7,038 bases of DNA from Boseongicola sp. SB0675_bin_26 (GCA_009843725.1 VYCX01000236.1:1-7038), one strand, 5' to 3'. Shown: positions 1 through 5,997, counted from the first letter of the stretch. Notes: generated from the sequence alone by a model not told the origin. A program made the numbers and translations.

Positions 1-341
1 CGCTCGGCCCGGGGCACGTCGCGCATCTTCAGGCCGAACTCCACGTTCTGCGCCACATCGAGAAAGGGAAAGAGCGCAAGCGACTGCCAGACGAGCGGCG
101 TGTCGCGTTCATGGGCCGGCAGGCGGTTCGTGACGCGCCCGTCAATGGTGATGGTGCCAGCGGTCGGGATCTCCAGTCCTGCCAGCATCCTCAGGGTCGT
201 CGTCTTGCCGCAGCCGGAAGGTCCCATGATCGCGACGAACTCGCCGCGGCCGATGTCAAGGTCGATGCCCCTGACGGCCTCGATCGCGCCGTAGGACTTG
301 CGCACCTGTGAAAAGCGCACGAGCGGCGCCGCTCCGGTCAT
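1..341 (-). CDS. ABC importer ATPase, PotA-like (partial, N-terminal ~113 residues)
   Basis: This is the nucleotide-binding subunit of the importer encoded just upstream; it would hydrolyse ATP on the cytoplasmic face of the membrane to drive uptake. Read on the minus strand from the ATG at 341, it begins MTGAAPLVRFSQVRKSYG. It then shows a complete Walker A motif, GPSGCGKTT (about residues 39-47), followed by LRMLAGLE and ITIDGR. A Q-loop region follows, VWQSLALFPFLDVAQNVEFG, typical of the polyamine/opine (PotA/FbpC-like) ATPase group. The signature motif, Walker B and the C-terminal TOBE region lie beyond the left edge, so the gene is cut by the window and not necessarily broken. Its ATG overlaps the stop of the preceding permease gene as ATGA (338-341), which implies translational coupling. 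The exact substrate class cannot be told from the ATPase. Confidence 0.93.
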   Translation of the reverse strand, partial: MTGAAPLVRFSQVRKSYGAIEAVRGIDLDIGRGEFVAIMGPSGCGKTTTLRMLAGLEIPTAGTITIDGRVTNRLPAHERDTPLVWQSLALFPFLDVAQNVEFGLKMRDVPRAE

Positions 342-1117
342 CGTGCGGTCCTTCCCAGGAGCAGGAGCTGGGCGGCGACCACGAGCGTTATCGAGGTGAT
401 GAAGACGACGGTGCCGATGGCGTTGATCTGGGGATCGACATTGCCCTGCAGGATTTCCAGGATCATCACGGGAACCGTCCTGTTCAGGCCGGACACGAAC
501 CAGGCGACGATGAACTCGTCGAAGCTGACCGCCGCGGTCAGGCAGAAGGCCGAAATGATCGCGGGCAGGCAGAATGGAACAACCACGACACGCATCGCCC
601 GCCACGGCGAGGCGCCGAGGTTCCAGGCGGCGGCTTCCAGCGACGCGTCCATTTGTTGCAGGCGCATGCGGCAGATCGCCATCGCGAAGGGAGCGGCCAT
701 GACGGTGTGGGCAATGATGATGCCGGTGATGCTGCCGGAAAGGCCCAGCTGCCCAAGCCAGGCAAGCATCGCGAGCCCCATGATCACGAGAGGGATCGTG
801 GGCGGCAGGAGCGCAAGCGCCAGATATGCGGACTTGAACCGGAAGCCGAAGCGGAAATCCGTGTAGGCGGTGGCGAAGCCGAGCGCGGTCGACAGGGTTG
901 CGGCCGACAGGGCGACAGTCATCGAGTTGCGGAAGGCCTCCCAGACCTCCGGCCTGGCGAAGGCGGTCTGGTACCACTGGGTCGTGAAATGCCCCAGGGG
1001 CATGGTCGGAAACCGGTCCGAGTTGAACGAGAACACCGTGCTGGTGACGATGGGCGCGAAGACAAAGGCGAAGAGTGCCAGCAGGTAGAGGCGAAAGAAG
1101 AGGATCGGGAGCCGCAT
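338..1117 (-). CDS. ABC importer permease, PotC-like
   Basis: Second inner-membrane permease of the importer, 259 residues, the usual size for PotC-type subunits. It has about six hydrophobic segments (roughly residues 7-29, 63-86, 97-121, 127-148, 183-205, 233-254). The EAA loop that docks on the ATPase is clear at residues 161-180: EAAAWNLGASPWRAMRVVVV. The same AAWNLGASP core occurs in the neighbouring permease, so the two are paralogous halves of a heterodimeric channel. The start ATG at 1117 is 3 nt after the stop of the upstream permease gene, and the stop overlaps the ATPase start by 4 nt, so it sits in the middle of a tightly coupled operon. By family this belongs to the spermidine/putrescine-type binding-protein-dependent permeases; the actual substrate is unknown. 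Confidence 0.93.
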   Translation of the reverse strand: MRLPILFFRLYLLALFAFVFAPIVTSTVFSFNSDRFPTMPLGHFTTQWYQTAFARPEVWEAFRNSMTVALSAATLSTALGFATAYTDFRFGFRFKSAYLALALLPPTIPLVIMGLAMLAWLGQLGLSGSITGIIIAHTVMAAPFAMAICRMRLQQMDASLEAAAWNLGASPWRAMRVVVVPFCLPAIISAFCLTAAVSFDEFIVAWFVSGLNRTVPVMILEILQGNVDPQINAIGTVVFITSITLVVAAQLLLLGRTAR

Positions 1118-1120
1118 GCG

Positions 1121-1963
1121 TCAGGCTTTCCGGCGGTATGCCGCGCCGACGGCAGCGAAGGCGACGGTGAACAGCGTCAGGATCATCATCACCGCGACGA
1201 CGGCGGCGCGCGGCCATTGCTGCCCGGACTTCGTGGTGTCGATGATCAGGATGGAGAGGGTCGGCGGTTTCGAACCCCCGAGATAGAACGGGCTCACGAA
1301 ATCGCCGAACGAGAGAATGAACGCGAAGACGGCGCCAAGTATGAGGCCGACCCTGGCCGCCGGGACGATCACCCGCACCAGGGTCCGGCGGGGAGAGGCA
1401 CCCAGGTTCCAGGCCGCCTCGATCAGGTTCCGGTCGATGGCGGCGAGGCTGAAGGTCTGGAGAATCACCACGAGGGGCATGACGAGAGTCAGGTAGCCGA
1501 CCATCGCTCCGAAGCCTGAATTCAACATCGTGAACGGTCCCATGCCAGCGAATCCGATGACCGCATTCACGGGCCCGCTTTCGGCGAGCAGGACCTGCCA
1601 GGCGTACACGCGGACAAGGTACGAAGTGAAGAAGGGCACGATCAGGAAGAAGATCGCCCAGCGGCGCGCTGTCGCGGAAACCTTGAACGCAAGCGCGTAG
1701 GAGGCGGGAAACGCGAAGAGGCTGGCCAGTGCCGCTGCAAGGCTCGCGCGCAGGAACGTCACTTGATACGCGCTCCAGAAGTAGTCCCGGGTCAGCATGC
1801 GTTCCCAGTTCGCCAGCACGAAGTCCGGTTCCATGCGGTAGTTGCGCACCAGCCAGAAGGACATCGCGACCATCAGGATCAGGGGTCCGACGAAAAAAAG
1901 CCCCTGCCAGATCAGCAAAGGCGCTCGCCAGACGTGAGGATAGATCGAAGGTATTCGTGCCAT
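1121..1963 (-). CDS. ABC importer permease, PotB-like
   Basis: First permease of the importer, 280 residues. Hydrophobic stretches suggest six membrane segments (about residues 14-36, 67-93, 101-125, 150-172, 203-224, 252-274). The EAA loop lies at residues 182-200 (EAAWNLGASPRRTLVRVIV). The cytoplasmic N-terminus and the SFGDFVSPFYLGG stretch after the EAA loop are typical of PotB/PotH-type subunits. The start at 1963 (GCCATGGCC on the minus strand) has only a weak purine-rich region ahead of it. It is separated from the binding-protein gene by 59 nt containing a strong hairpin, so its expression may be lower than that of the binding protein. It is followed 3 nt later by the PotC-like gene. 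Confidence 0.93.
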   Translation of the reverse strand: MARIPSIYPHVWRAPLLIWQGLFFVGPLILMVAMSFWLVRNYRMEPDFVLANWERMLTRDYFWSAYQVTFLRASLAAALASLFAFPASYALAFKVSATARRWAIFFLIVPFFTSYLVRVYAWQVLLAESGPVNAVIGFAGMGPFTMLNSGFGAMVGYLTLVMPLVVILQTFSLAAIDRNLIEAAWNLGASPRRTLVRVIVPAARVGLILGAVFAFILSFGDFVSPFYLGGSKPPTLSILIIDTTKSGQQWPRAAVVAVMMILTLFTVAFAAVGAAYRRKA

Positions 1964-1978
1964 GGCCCGCAGGTGTCC

Positions 1979-2007
1979 GATGCGCCGCTGCGTGACGGCG
2001 GCGCATC
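1979..2007 (-). promoter_or_regulatory. Intergenic stem-loop between binding-protein and permease genes
   Basis: A perfect 10-bp inverted repeat, GATGCGCCGC (1979-1988) and GCGGCGCATC (1998-2007), encloses a 9-nt loop in the 59-nt gap between the binding-protein stop (2023) and the PotB-like start (1963). In the minus-strand transcript it lacks a following U-run, so it does not look like a simple intrinsic terminator. In binding-protein operons such a stem commonly protects the 3' end of the upstream message, which would give more binding protein than permease; that role is inferred here. On the plus strand the same stem is followed by CTCTCTTTTT (2011-2020), so it could stop antisense transcription. 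Confidence 0.6.
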
Positions 2008-2022
2008 AGTCTCTCTTTTTCG

Positions 2023-3150
2023 CTATGCGGTCTTGTATTCCGACCAGAAGTCGTTCCAGTCCTCGAGCGTCTGCTGGCGTGGAATGTCGCGGAGAAAGAG
2101 CCGTTTCTCGGCAAGCAGCTTCCGTGGGCTTTGGTCATGCCCTTCGATCAGCCCTGACCGCTCGGCCTCGGCCGGATTGGCGTCCTGGATCGCCTTCCAG
2201 CCCGACTTCGTTGGCGAGGGGCCCGGATAGGCCGCCATCTGGATCGAGCGCACCTGTCCGCCGGGACTCAGCATGTACTGGATGAACTTGTTGGCGACCT
2301 CCTGCCTGGCCGACCCCTTGCCGATCGAGTAACTCTCGGTCCACTGGATGCCGCCCTCTTCCGGGATCACGCTGGCGACCGGGGCGCCGTCCTTCTGCAG
2401 GACGCCCGTGATCCAGTCGCCGATTCCGCACATGGCCAGCATTTCGCCGTTCTTCAGCGAGGAGAACGTGCCGCCATAGTCGAAGTATCCGCCCACCTGG
2501 GGCTTGAGGCTCAGAGTCCTTTCCTGCACCGCCTTCCAGGCGTTTTCGTCGATGTCGAACGGCGACGGGTCCCGGTTGCCGTTCAGCAGCGAGATCTGGC
2601 CCAGCGACGGGAGATGCCAGTCGAAGTGACCCACCTTGCCGGCGACCTTCGGGTTCCAGTAGGCGTTGTAGCTCGACGCCTCCTCGCGGCTGAGGGTGTC
2701 GGTGTTGTAGGAGACGCCCAGCAGCCCGAAACGCACCATCACCGACCAGAGCCGGCCGCCCGTCCAGTGCCCGGGGAAATTCTGGTACTCGGGCCAGAAG
2801 TCGTCGAACGGGAAGAGCGAGGCATCGAGTTCCTCGACATAGCCGGCGGCGTTCAGCTGCTGCACGAACTCGGCGTCCGACAGGATGATGTCGTAGGTGC
2901 CGGGGGGAGACTGGGCGATCAGCGCCAGCATGTTGTCGCCGCCGGCGTAGTACTTGGGCACGAACCTGACGTTGTTCTGCGCCTCGAACTCGGCAACGAT
3001 GTCGGGCTCGGCGTGGCCGTACCACGCCAGAATGTTGATGTCTGTCGGTTCCTGTGCCCAGGCACGGTTGATCATCGGGACGGTCAGGGCGGCACCCGCT
3101 GCAGTTGCCAACAGGTTGCGCCGGGTCGGTTGGGAATGACTCATGGACAT
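2023..3150 (-). CDS. Tat-exported periplasmic substrate-binding protein, PotD/PotF-like
   Basis: Captures the imported compound in the periplasm and delivers it to the two permeases. 375 residues, normal for the spermidine/putrescine-binding family. The N-terminus has a twin-arginine leader: TRRNLLATAAGAALTVP (residues 9-25) ending near AWAQ (30-33). The mature protein starts with the INILAWYGHAEPDIVAEFE strand-helix typical of the family. GGDNMLALIAQ (70-80), YDIILSDAEFV (86-96) and the hinge-side MLAMCGIGDWI (238-248) follow. At GGIQWTESYSIGKGSA (266-281) the alignment by eye with PotD puts W270 on its polyamine-stacking Trp and E272 on its amine-binding Asp, which favours a cationic ligand but does not prove it. 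The start at 3150 is set by AAGGAG (3156-3161), 5 nt upstream; the ATG at 3144 would be too far from it. First gene of the operon. Confidence 0.92.
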   Translation of the reverse strand: MSMSHSQPTRRNLLATAAGAALTVPMINRAWAQEPTDINILAWYGHAEPDIVAEFEAQNNVRFVPKYYAGGDNMLALIAQSPPGTYDIILSDAEFVQQLNAAGYVEELDASLFPFDDFWPEYQNFPGHWTGGRLWSVMVRFGLLGVSYNTDTLSREEASSYNAYWNPKVAGKVGHFDWHLPSLGQISLLNGNRDPSPFDIDENAWKAVQERTLSLKPQVGGYFDYGGTFSSLKNGEMLAMCGIGDWITGVLQKDGAPVASVIPEEGGIQWTESYSIGKGSARQEVANKFIQYMLSPGGQVRSIQMAAYPGPSPTKSGWKAIQDANPAEAERSGLIEGHDQSPRKLLAEKRLFLRDIPRQQTLEDWNDFWSEYKTA

Positions 3151-3155
3151 GGGAT

Positions 3156-3161
3156 CTCCTT
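3156..3161 (-). promoter_or_regulatory. Shine-Dalgarno of the binding-protein gene
   Basis: AAGGAG on the minus strand, 5 nt before the ATG at 3150. It is the strongest ribosome binding site on the minus strand of this window. It decides between the two in-frame ATGs at 3150 and 3144 and fits high expression of a periplasmic binding protein. Confidence 0.75.
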
Positions 3162-3290
3162 GCTGTTGAGCACCTGGTGGCGTCGAAGCGGGTCCCGCCC
3201 GGAACGCCCAAGGAGCGCTATGGCCGAAACGGTAGCAGCAAGGACCGGTCCCTAGGAAATTTCCAGTTGGTATGCTGCCATTAACAGGAA
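3162..3290 (-). promoter_or_regulatory. Upstream region of the ABC operon with clustered palindromes
   Basis: The 140-nt gap between the regulator's stop (3291) and the binding-protein start (3150) must hold the operon's own promoter unless the operon is read through from the regulator gene. Three perfect palindromes abut or overlap here: GGACCGGTCC (3242-3251), CCTAGG (3251-3256) and GGAAATTTCC (3255-3264). The stretch 3257-3300 is AT-richer than its surroundings. I could not place a convincing -35/-10 pair for the minus strand, which would fit a regulator-dependent promoter. Operator function for the palindromes is a guess. Confidence 0.4.
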
Positions 3291-4169
3291 TTATGCTACA
3301 CCGGAAATCTGCGAGGTGTTGACATGTTCAACGAGATGCTTGGCCAGGCCGTGCCCGGCATCGCTCAAGGTCGCGTGCTTGTAGAACAGCCCGATCCGCA
3401 AGGCGCTGAGCGGCGGAAACCCTTCGTCCGGGCGTCCGACACGCATGCCGGGCAGCAGGGTGGCCGGGGTGAGCGCCGTGGCGCCCAGACCGGCCTGGAC
3501 AGCGGCCTGAAGCCCCGAAACGTCTCTCGAGACCAGCATGGTGCGCCAGCCGCGGCCCGACATCCGGAGCGCGTTGCGCATGCGGGCCGCGTATTCGCAG
3601 GGATCGGGATGCCGCAGGATCGGAAGCGGTTCCCCTGGATCGAATCCGGCCTTGTCCTGGAGCGCCCAGAAGGGCTCCACTACCGTGGTGTCCACCAGGA
3701 ACGGCACGTCGCCGTCGGGCGCGATCGCCACGGCGATGTCGAGCCGGTCATGGGCCAGCGCCTCCCGCAGGTCCCTGGACAGCAGGCTCTCGATCTCGAT
3801 CCGCACTTCCGGGTGCGCGTTGACAAACGCGGTGATCGTCTCGAGCAGGAAGCTGTGCGCGAAGTCGGTCGGCACGCCCACGCGGATCCATCCCGCCAAG
3901 GCCTGATCGGCGAAGTGCGCAACGATGTCGTCGTTCAGGCGGAGCAGCCGGCGTGCATAGGGCCCGAGGGCGAGCCCTGCGTCGGTCATGGCGAACTGTC
4001 GTCCGGCGGTGGTGATGAGCTTTGCCTGCAAGAGCTCTTCCAGTCGCTTGATCTGCAGGCTGACCGCTGGCTGGGTCCGCCCGAGCACCCCGGCTGCGCG
4101 CGTGAAGCTGCCCTGGTCGACGACGGTGACGAAGCTGCGCAGGAGATCGGTGGGGATGTTCTTGGCCAT
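3291..4169 (-). CDS. LysR-type transcriptional regulator
   Basis: 292 residues, the standard length for the family. The N-terminal winged helix-turn-helix is clear: LLRSFVTVVDQGSFTRAA, then LGRTQPAVSLQIKRLEELL (about residues 9-47), with the family's usual T-DAG at 62-65. The rest (about 94-285) matches the periplasmic-binding-protein-like effector domain, beginning GWIRVGVPTDF. The gene lies between the ABC operon and the divergent metabolic pair. LysR proteins usually act on the divergent promoter beside them, so the BtpA-like/PRTase pair is the most likely target and the ABC operon the next. The effector is probably the transported compound or a product of it (inference). The start at 4169 has no good Shine-Dalgarno, but nearby upstream ATGs (4174, 4177) are out of frame. 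Confidence 0.93.
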   Translation of the reverse strand: MAKNIPTDLLRSFVTVVDQGSFTRAAGVLGRTQPAVSLQIKRLEELLQAKLITTAGRQFAMTDAGLALGPYARRLLRLNDDIVAHFADQALAGWIRVGVPTDFAHSFLLETITAFVNAHPEVRIEIESLLSRDLREALAHDRLDIAVAIAPDGDVPFLVDTTVVEPFWALQDKAGFDPGEPLPILRHPDPCEYAARMRNALRMSGRGWRTMLVSRDVSGLQAAVQAGLGATALTPATLLPGMRVGRPDEGFPPLSALRIGLFYKHATLSDAGHGLAKHLVEHVNTSQISGVA

Positions 4170-4189
4170 GGCATCATGATGATGGTTTA

Positions 4190-4223
4190 TGAAATCATAT
4201 CAACTATCAATTTCAGATATGAT
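4190..4223. promoter_or_regulatory. Divergent promoter/operator region with interleaved inverted repeats
   Basis: This AT-rich patch lies between the divergent regulator and BtpA-like genes. It holds two inverted repeats: TGAAAT (4190-4195) with ATTTCA (4210-4215), and ATCATATC (4194-4201) with GATATGAT (4216-4223), each with a 14-nt spacer. The first 13 bases, TGAAATCATATCA, also form a TGA-N7-TCA dyad of the T-N11-A kind bound by LysR proteins. The outer repeat places a TATGAT hexamer on each strand (plus 4218-4223; minus 4199-4194), good candidate -10 elements for the two divergent genes. No TTGACA-like -35 is seen at the right distance, which fits an activator-dependent promoter. The hexamers and repeats are seen; binding is inferred. 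Confidence 0.6.
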
Positions 4224-4274
4224 CGACGGCTTTGTAGCGTTGCTGCCAGGACCTTGAATCAGGCGGGACCGTAC

Positions 4275-5018
4275 ATGTTCGAAGAGCTGCTGAAATCGCC
4301 GGAGACGTTGGTCACGCCGGTGATTCACGTCCGTGACGCGGGTCAGGCGCTGCGCAACCTCGACATCGTGGGCGCCGCGGGCTGTCCGGGGGCGTTCCTG
4401 ATCAACCATGACTTTCCGATGGAGCCGTTTCTCCCTGTCCTCAGGGAGGTGCGCGCGGCGCGGGCCGACATGTGGCTCGGCGTGAACTTCCTGGCCCAGC
4501 CTGGCGATGTCGCCTTCCCCGTCCTGGGCAGCCTGGCGCGTGACGGGCACGTCTTCCAGGCCTGTTGGGCGGACGATGCACGGATCGACGAGCGCCGGGC
4601 CGCGCAGGAGGAGGCTGACAACATGGCCCGGATCCGCGTCGCGAGTGCCTGGGACGGTCTCTATTTCGGCGGTGTCGCCTTCAAGAAGCAAAGACCGGTC
4701 GACGCGGATGCCTGGTCCGACGCCGCCCGGCTCGCGGTCCCGTACGTGGATGTCGTCACGACCTCGGGCGTGGCCACGGGCCGTGAGCCGGACCTGCGCA
4801 AGGTCGAGGCCTTCCGGGAAGCCGTCGGCGAGGCGCCCCTGGCCCTGGCTTCCGGAATCACGCCGGAGAATGCCCATCTCTATTGCGCGTCGGTTGACTG
4901 CTTCCTCGTTGCGACCGGGATCAACCAGAGGGACGATTTCCACAATATCGATCCCCGCCGCCTCGGCGACCTCCTGGCGGTGACGCGCAGCCAGGGAGAA
5001 CGCAAATGTCAGACATGA
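4275..5018 (+). CDS. TIM-barrel protein resembling the BtpA/SgcQ family
   Basis: 247 residues. The pattern resembles the BtpA/SgcQ family, a poorly understood (beta/alpha)8-barrel group. The order is: TPVIHVRD near the N-terminus (14-21), WLGVNFLA (67-74), a D-x-x-I-D/E segment with a following helix (100-118), and GLYFGGVAFKKQRPV (128-142), equivalent to the family's strand ending in K and H residues. VDVVTTSGVATGREPDL (158-174) and LALASGITPENAHLY (189-203) with VDCFLVATGIN (207-217) complete the C-terminal half, like a phosphate-binding site in other TIM barrels. The ATG at 4275 has GGCGGGA 6 nt upstream; although the frame is open further left, that extension is antisense to the regulator gene. 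It overlaps the PRTase gene by 13 nt, so the two proteins probably act together. The reaction is unknown; a nucleoside or ribosyl-phosphate substrate is suggested by the neighbour only. Confidence 0.7.
   Translation: MFEELLKSPETLVTPVIHVRDAGQALRNLDIVGAAGCPGAFLINHDFPMEPFLPVLREVRAARADMWLGVNFLAQPGDVAFPVLGSLARDGHVFQACWADDARIDERRAAQEEADNMARIRVASAWDGLYFGGVAFKKQRPVDADAWSDAARLAVPYVDVVTTSGVATGREPDLRKVEAFREAVGEAPLALASGITPENAHLYCASVDCFLVATGINQRDDFHNIDPRRLGDLLAVTRSQGERKCQT
4993..4998 (+). promoter_or_regulatory. Shine-Dalgarno of the PRTase gene
   Basis: AGGGAG lies inside the 3' end of the BtpA-like gene, 7 nt before the ATG at 5006. It favours this start over the in-frame ATG at 5015, which overlaps the upstream stop as ATGA but would be 16 nt away. 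Confidence 0.65.
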
Positions 5019-5668
5019 AAGGCTCGCGCGGCGACCGCTGGTATCTCTCGCTGATGTCCCCCAATACCAAGGGACCGGAGTTCGCGTGGCTTGATCCGAC
5101 GTCAATCTACATCAATGCCGCCGCGTATCGCGACCTCCAGGACGATCTGTGCGCCGATCTCGATCCGCACGGAATCGACGTGGTCGCCGGGATCGACGCG
5201 ATGGGTTTCGTGCTGGGGTCCGCCCTCGCCACTCGCCTGGGCCGCGGATTTCTCCCGATCCGGAAGGCCGGCAAGCTCTGCGTGGCGACGGACAGGGTCG
5301 GGTTCACCAACTACTCCGGACGTGCGCAGGATATGGAGATGCGGACGCCGGCGTTCGCGCCCGGCACGCGTGTCCTCCTCGTGGACCAGTGGGTCGAGAC
5401 CGGCGGCACGATGGATGCGGCCATCCGCCTCGTGGAGCGTCAGAAGGGAAGCGTCGCCGGGATCGTCGCGATCGCGATCGAGGGCAACGAAAGGACCAAG
5501 GGCTACCGCGACAGGTTCAAGGTCGTGTCGGCGGTTGTCGAAGGGTCCCGCTGGCAGGAGGAGTGCGACAGGCAGACGCTGTCCAGCTTCGCGGCCTACA
5601 GGGCGGATCGGACGTTTCCGGATGCAGGGCGAACGCCGGCCAGGCAGGATCCTCCCAAGATGGCTTGA
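5006..5668 (+). CDS. Adenine phosphoribosyltransferase-like (type I PRTase) protein
   Basis: 220 residues. Type I PRTases transfer the ribosyl-5-phosphate of PRPP to a nucleobase, or act in reverse. Residues 61-91 follow the APRT pattern closely: AGIDAMGFVLGSALA, then GRGFLPIRKAGKL. The PRPP-binding loop is VLLVDQWVETGGTMDAA (123-139). In APRT the first part is usually V-D-D, so the second Asp is replaced by Gln, and the usual small L-A before TGG is replaced by V-E. The stretch between (92-118) lacks the usual APRT catalytic-flap sequence. The last ~40 residues are charged and proline-rich with no clear domain. Compared with a typical ~170-180-residue APRT it has about 30 extra N-terminal and ~15-20 extra C-terminal residues. 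The start overlaps the BtpA-like gene by 13 nt. I read it as a functional PRTase of altered specificity; a housekeeping apt is less likely given the context. Confidence 0.85.
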   Translation: MSDMKGSRGDRWYLSLMSPNTKGPEFAWLDPTSIYINAAAYRDLQDDLCADLDPHGIDVVAGIDAMGFVLGSALATRLGRGFLPIRKAGKLCVATDRVGFTNYSGRAQDMEMRTPAFAPGTRVLLVDQWVETGGTMDAAIRLVERQKGSVAGIVAIAIEGNERTKGYRDRFKVVSAVVEGSRWQEECDRQTLSSFAAYRADRTFPDAGRTPARQDPPKMA

Positions 5669-5672
5669 TGCC

Positions 5673-5756
5673 GCATGTCCCTGCCAATTGGCTTCCGCCT
5701 CGCCGAACAGCCGCGACCCTGACGCCTGCGCGGAGCATTTGGCGAGGGACAGGTGC
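5673..5756 (+). repeat. Long-loop inverted repeat downstream of the PRTase gene
   Basis: TGTCCCTGCCAA (5676-5687) pairs with TTGGCGAGGGACA (5739-5751) with a single bulged G. Three further pairs (5673-5675 with 5754-5756) follow after a GG bulge. The loop is 51 nt. Inside it, CCTCGCC (5698-5704) could instead pair with GGCGAGG (5741-5747), and GCCAATTGGC (5683-5692) is a perfect palindrome. It begins a few bases after the PRTase stop, so it may shape the 3' end of that message, but there is no U-run for an intrinsic terminator. It could also mark the edge of a lost small element. Confidence 0.35.
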
Positions 5757-5820
5757 ATCCTGGAAGGCCATTCCGGATTGCTGGCGCCATTGCGGACATG
5801 TCCTGGCCGGATTTCGACAT

Positions 5821-5997
5821 GGGTGCCTCGACCAGGCGGCAGAACCCGGCGATCTCGCCGGCCCTGCTGGCGCGCGACGCGTTGATCTTCTGGCCGGGAT
5901 GCGCCGCCAGAATGCCGGCGCTCTTGGCCAGGCGCGCCGAAAGCCGCTTGTCGGCCAAGGGTGCCCCTCCGAACTCGGTCCCTGCCCGGTCCGCCGC
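5821..5997 (-). pseudogene. IS4/Tn5-family transposase remnant (N-terminal DNA-binding part)
   Basis: One minus-strand frame carries about 59 codons that read like the N-terminal DNA-binding region of Tn5/IS4-type transposases: EFGGAPLADKRLSARL, then KSAGILAAHPGQKINAS, then EIAGFCRLVEAP. In intact proteins this is followed by helices leading to the DDE catalytic core with an IQD-type first Asp. Here the similarity stops near 5821 and I find no catalytic core in any of the three minus frames before the PRTase stop at 5668. It is therefore a fragment. The upstream side (beyond 5997) lacks a convincing start codon and N-terminus. The family call rests on motif memory, not on a search. Confidence 0.6.

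Noticed and set aside
308..1519. Long plus-strand open frame (403 codons) opposite the two permease genes
   Set aside because: It is the antisense shadow of the membrane proteins: extremely rich in Gly, Asp, Glu, Arg and His, with no motifs, while the minus strand gives clear permeases with EAA loops.
3319..3324. Perfect TTGACA (-35-like) on the plus strand
   Set aside because: It lies inside the 3' end of the LysR gene, has no good -10 at 16-18 nt and no plus-strand gene follows; most likely chance.
3324..4274. Plus-strand open frame continuing upstream of the BtpA-like gene
   Set aside because: It is antisense to the LysR gene and has shadow-like composition; the real start is the ATG at 4275, where family-like sequence begins.
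5461..5482. Run of GATCG/GCGATCGC-type repeats
   Set aside because: It encodes the IVAIAIE strand of the PRTase with ordinary high-GC codons; no evidence of a separate element.
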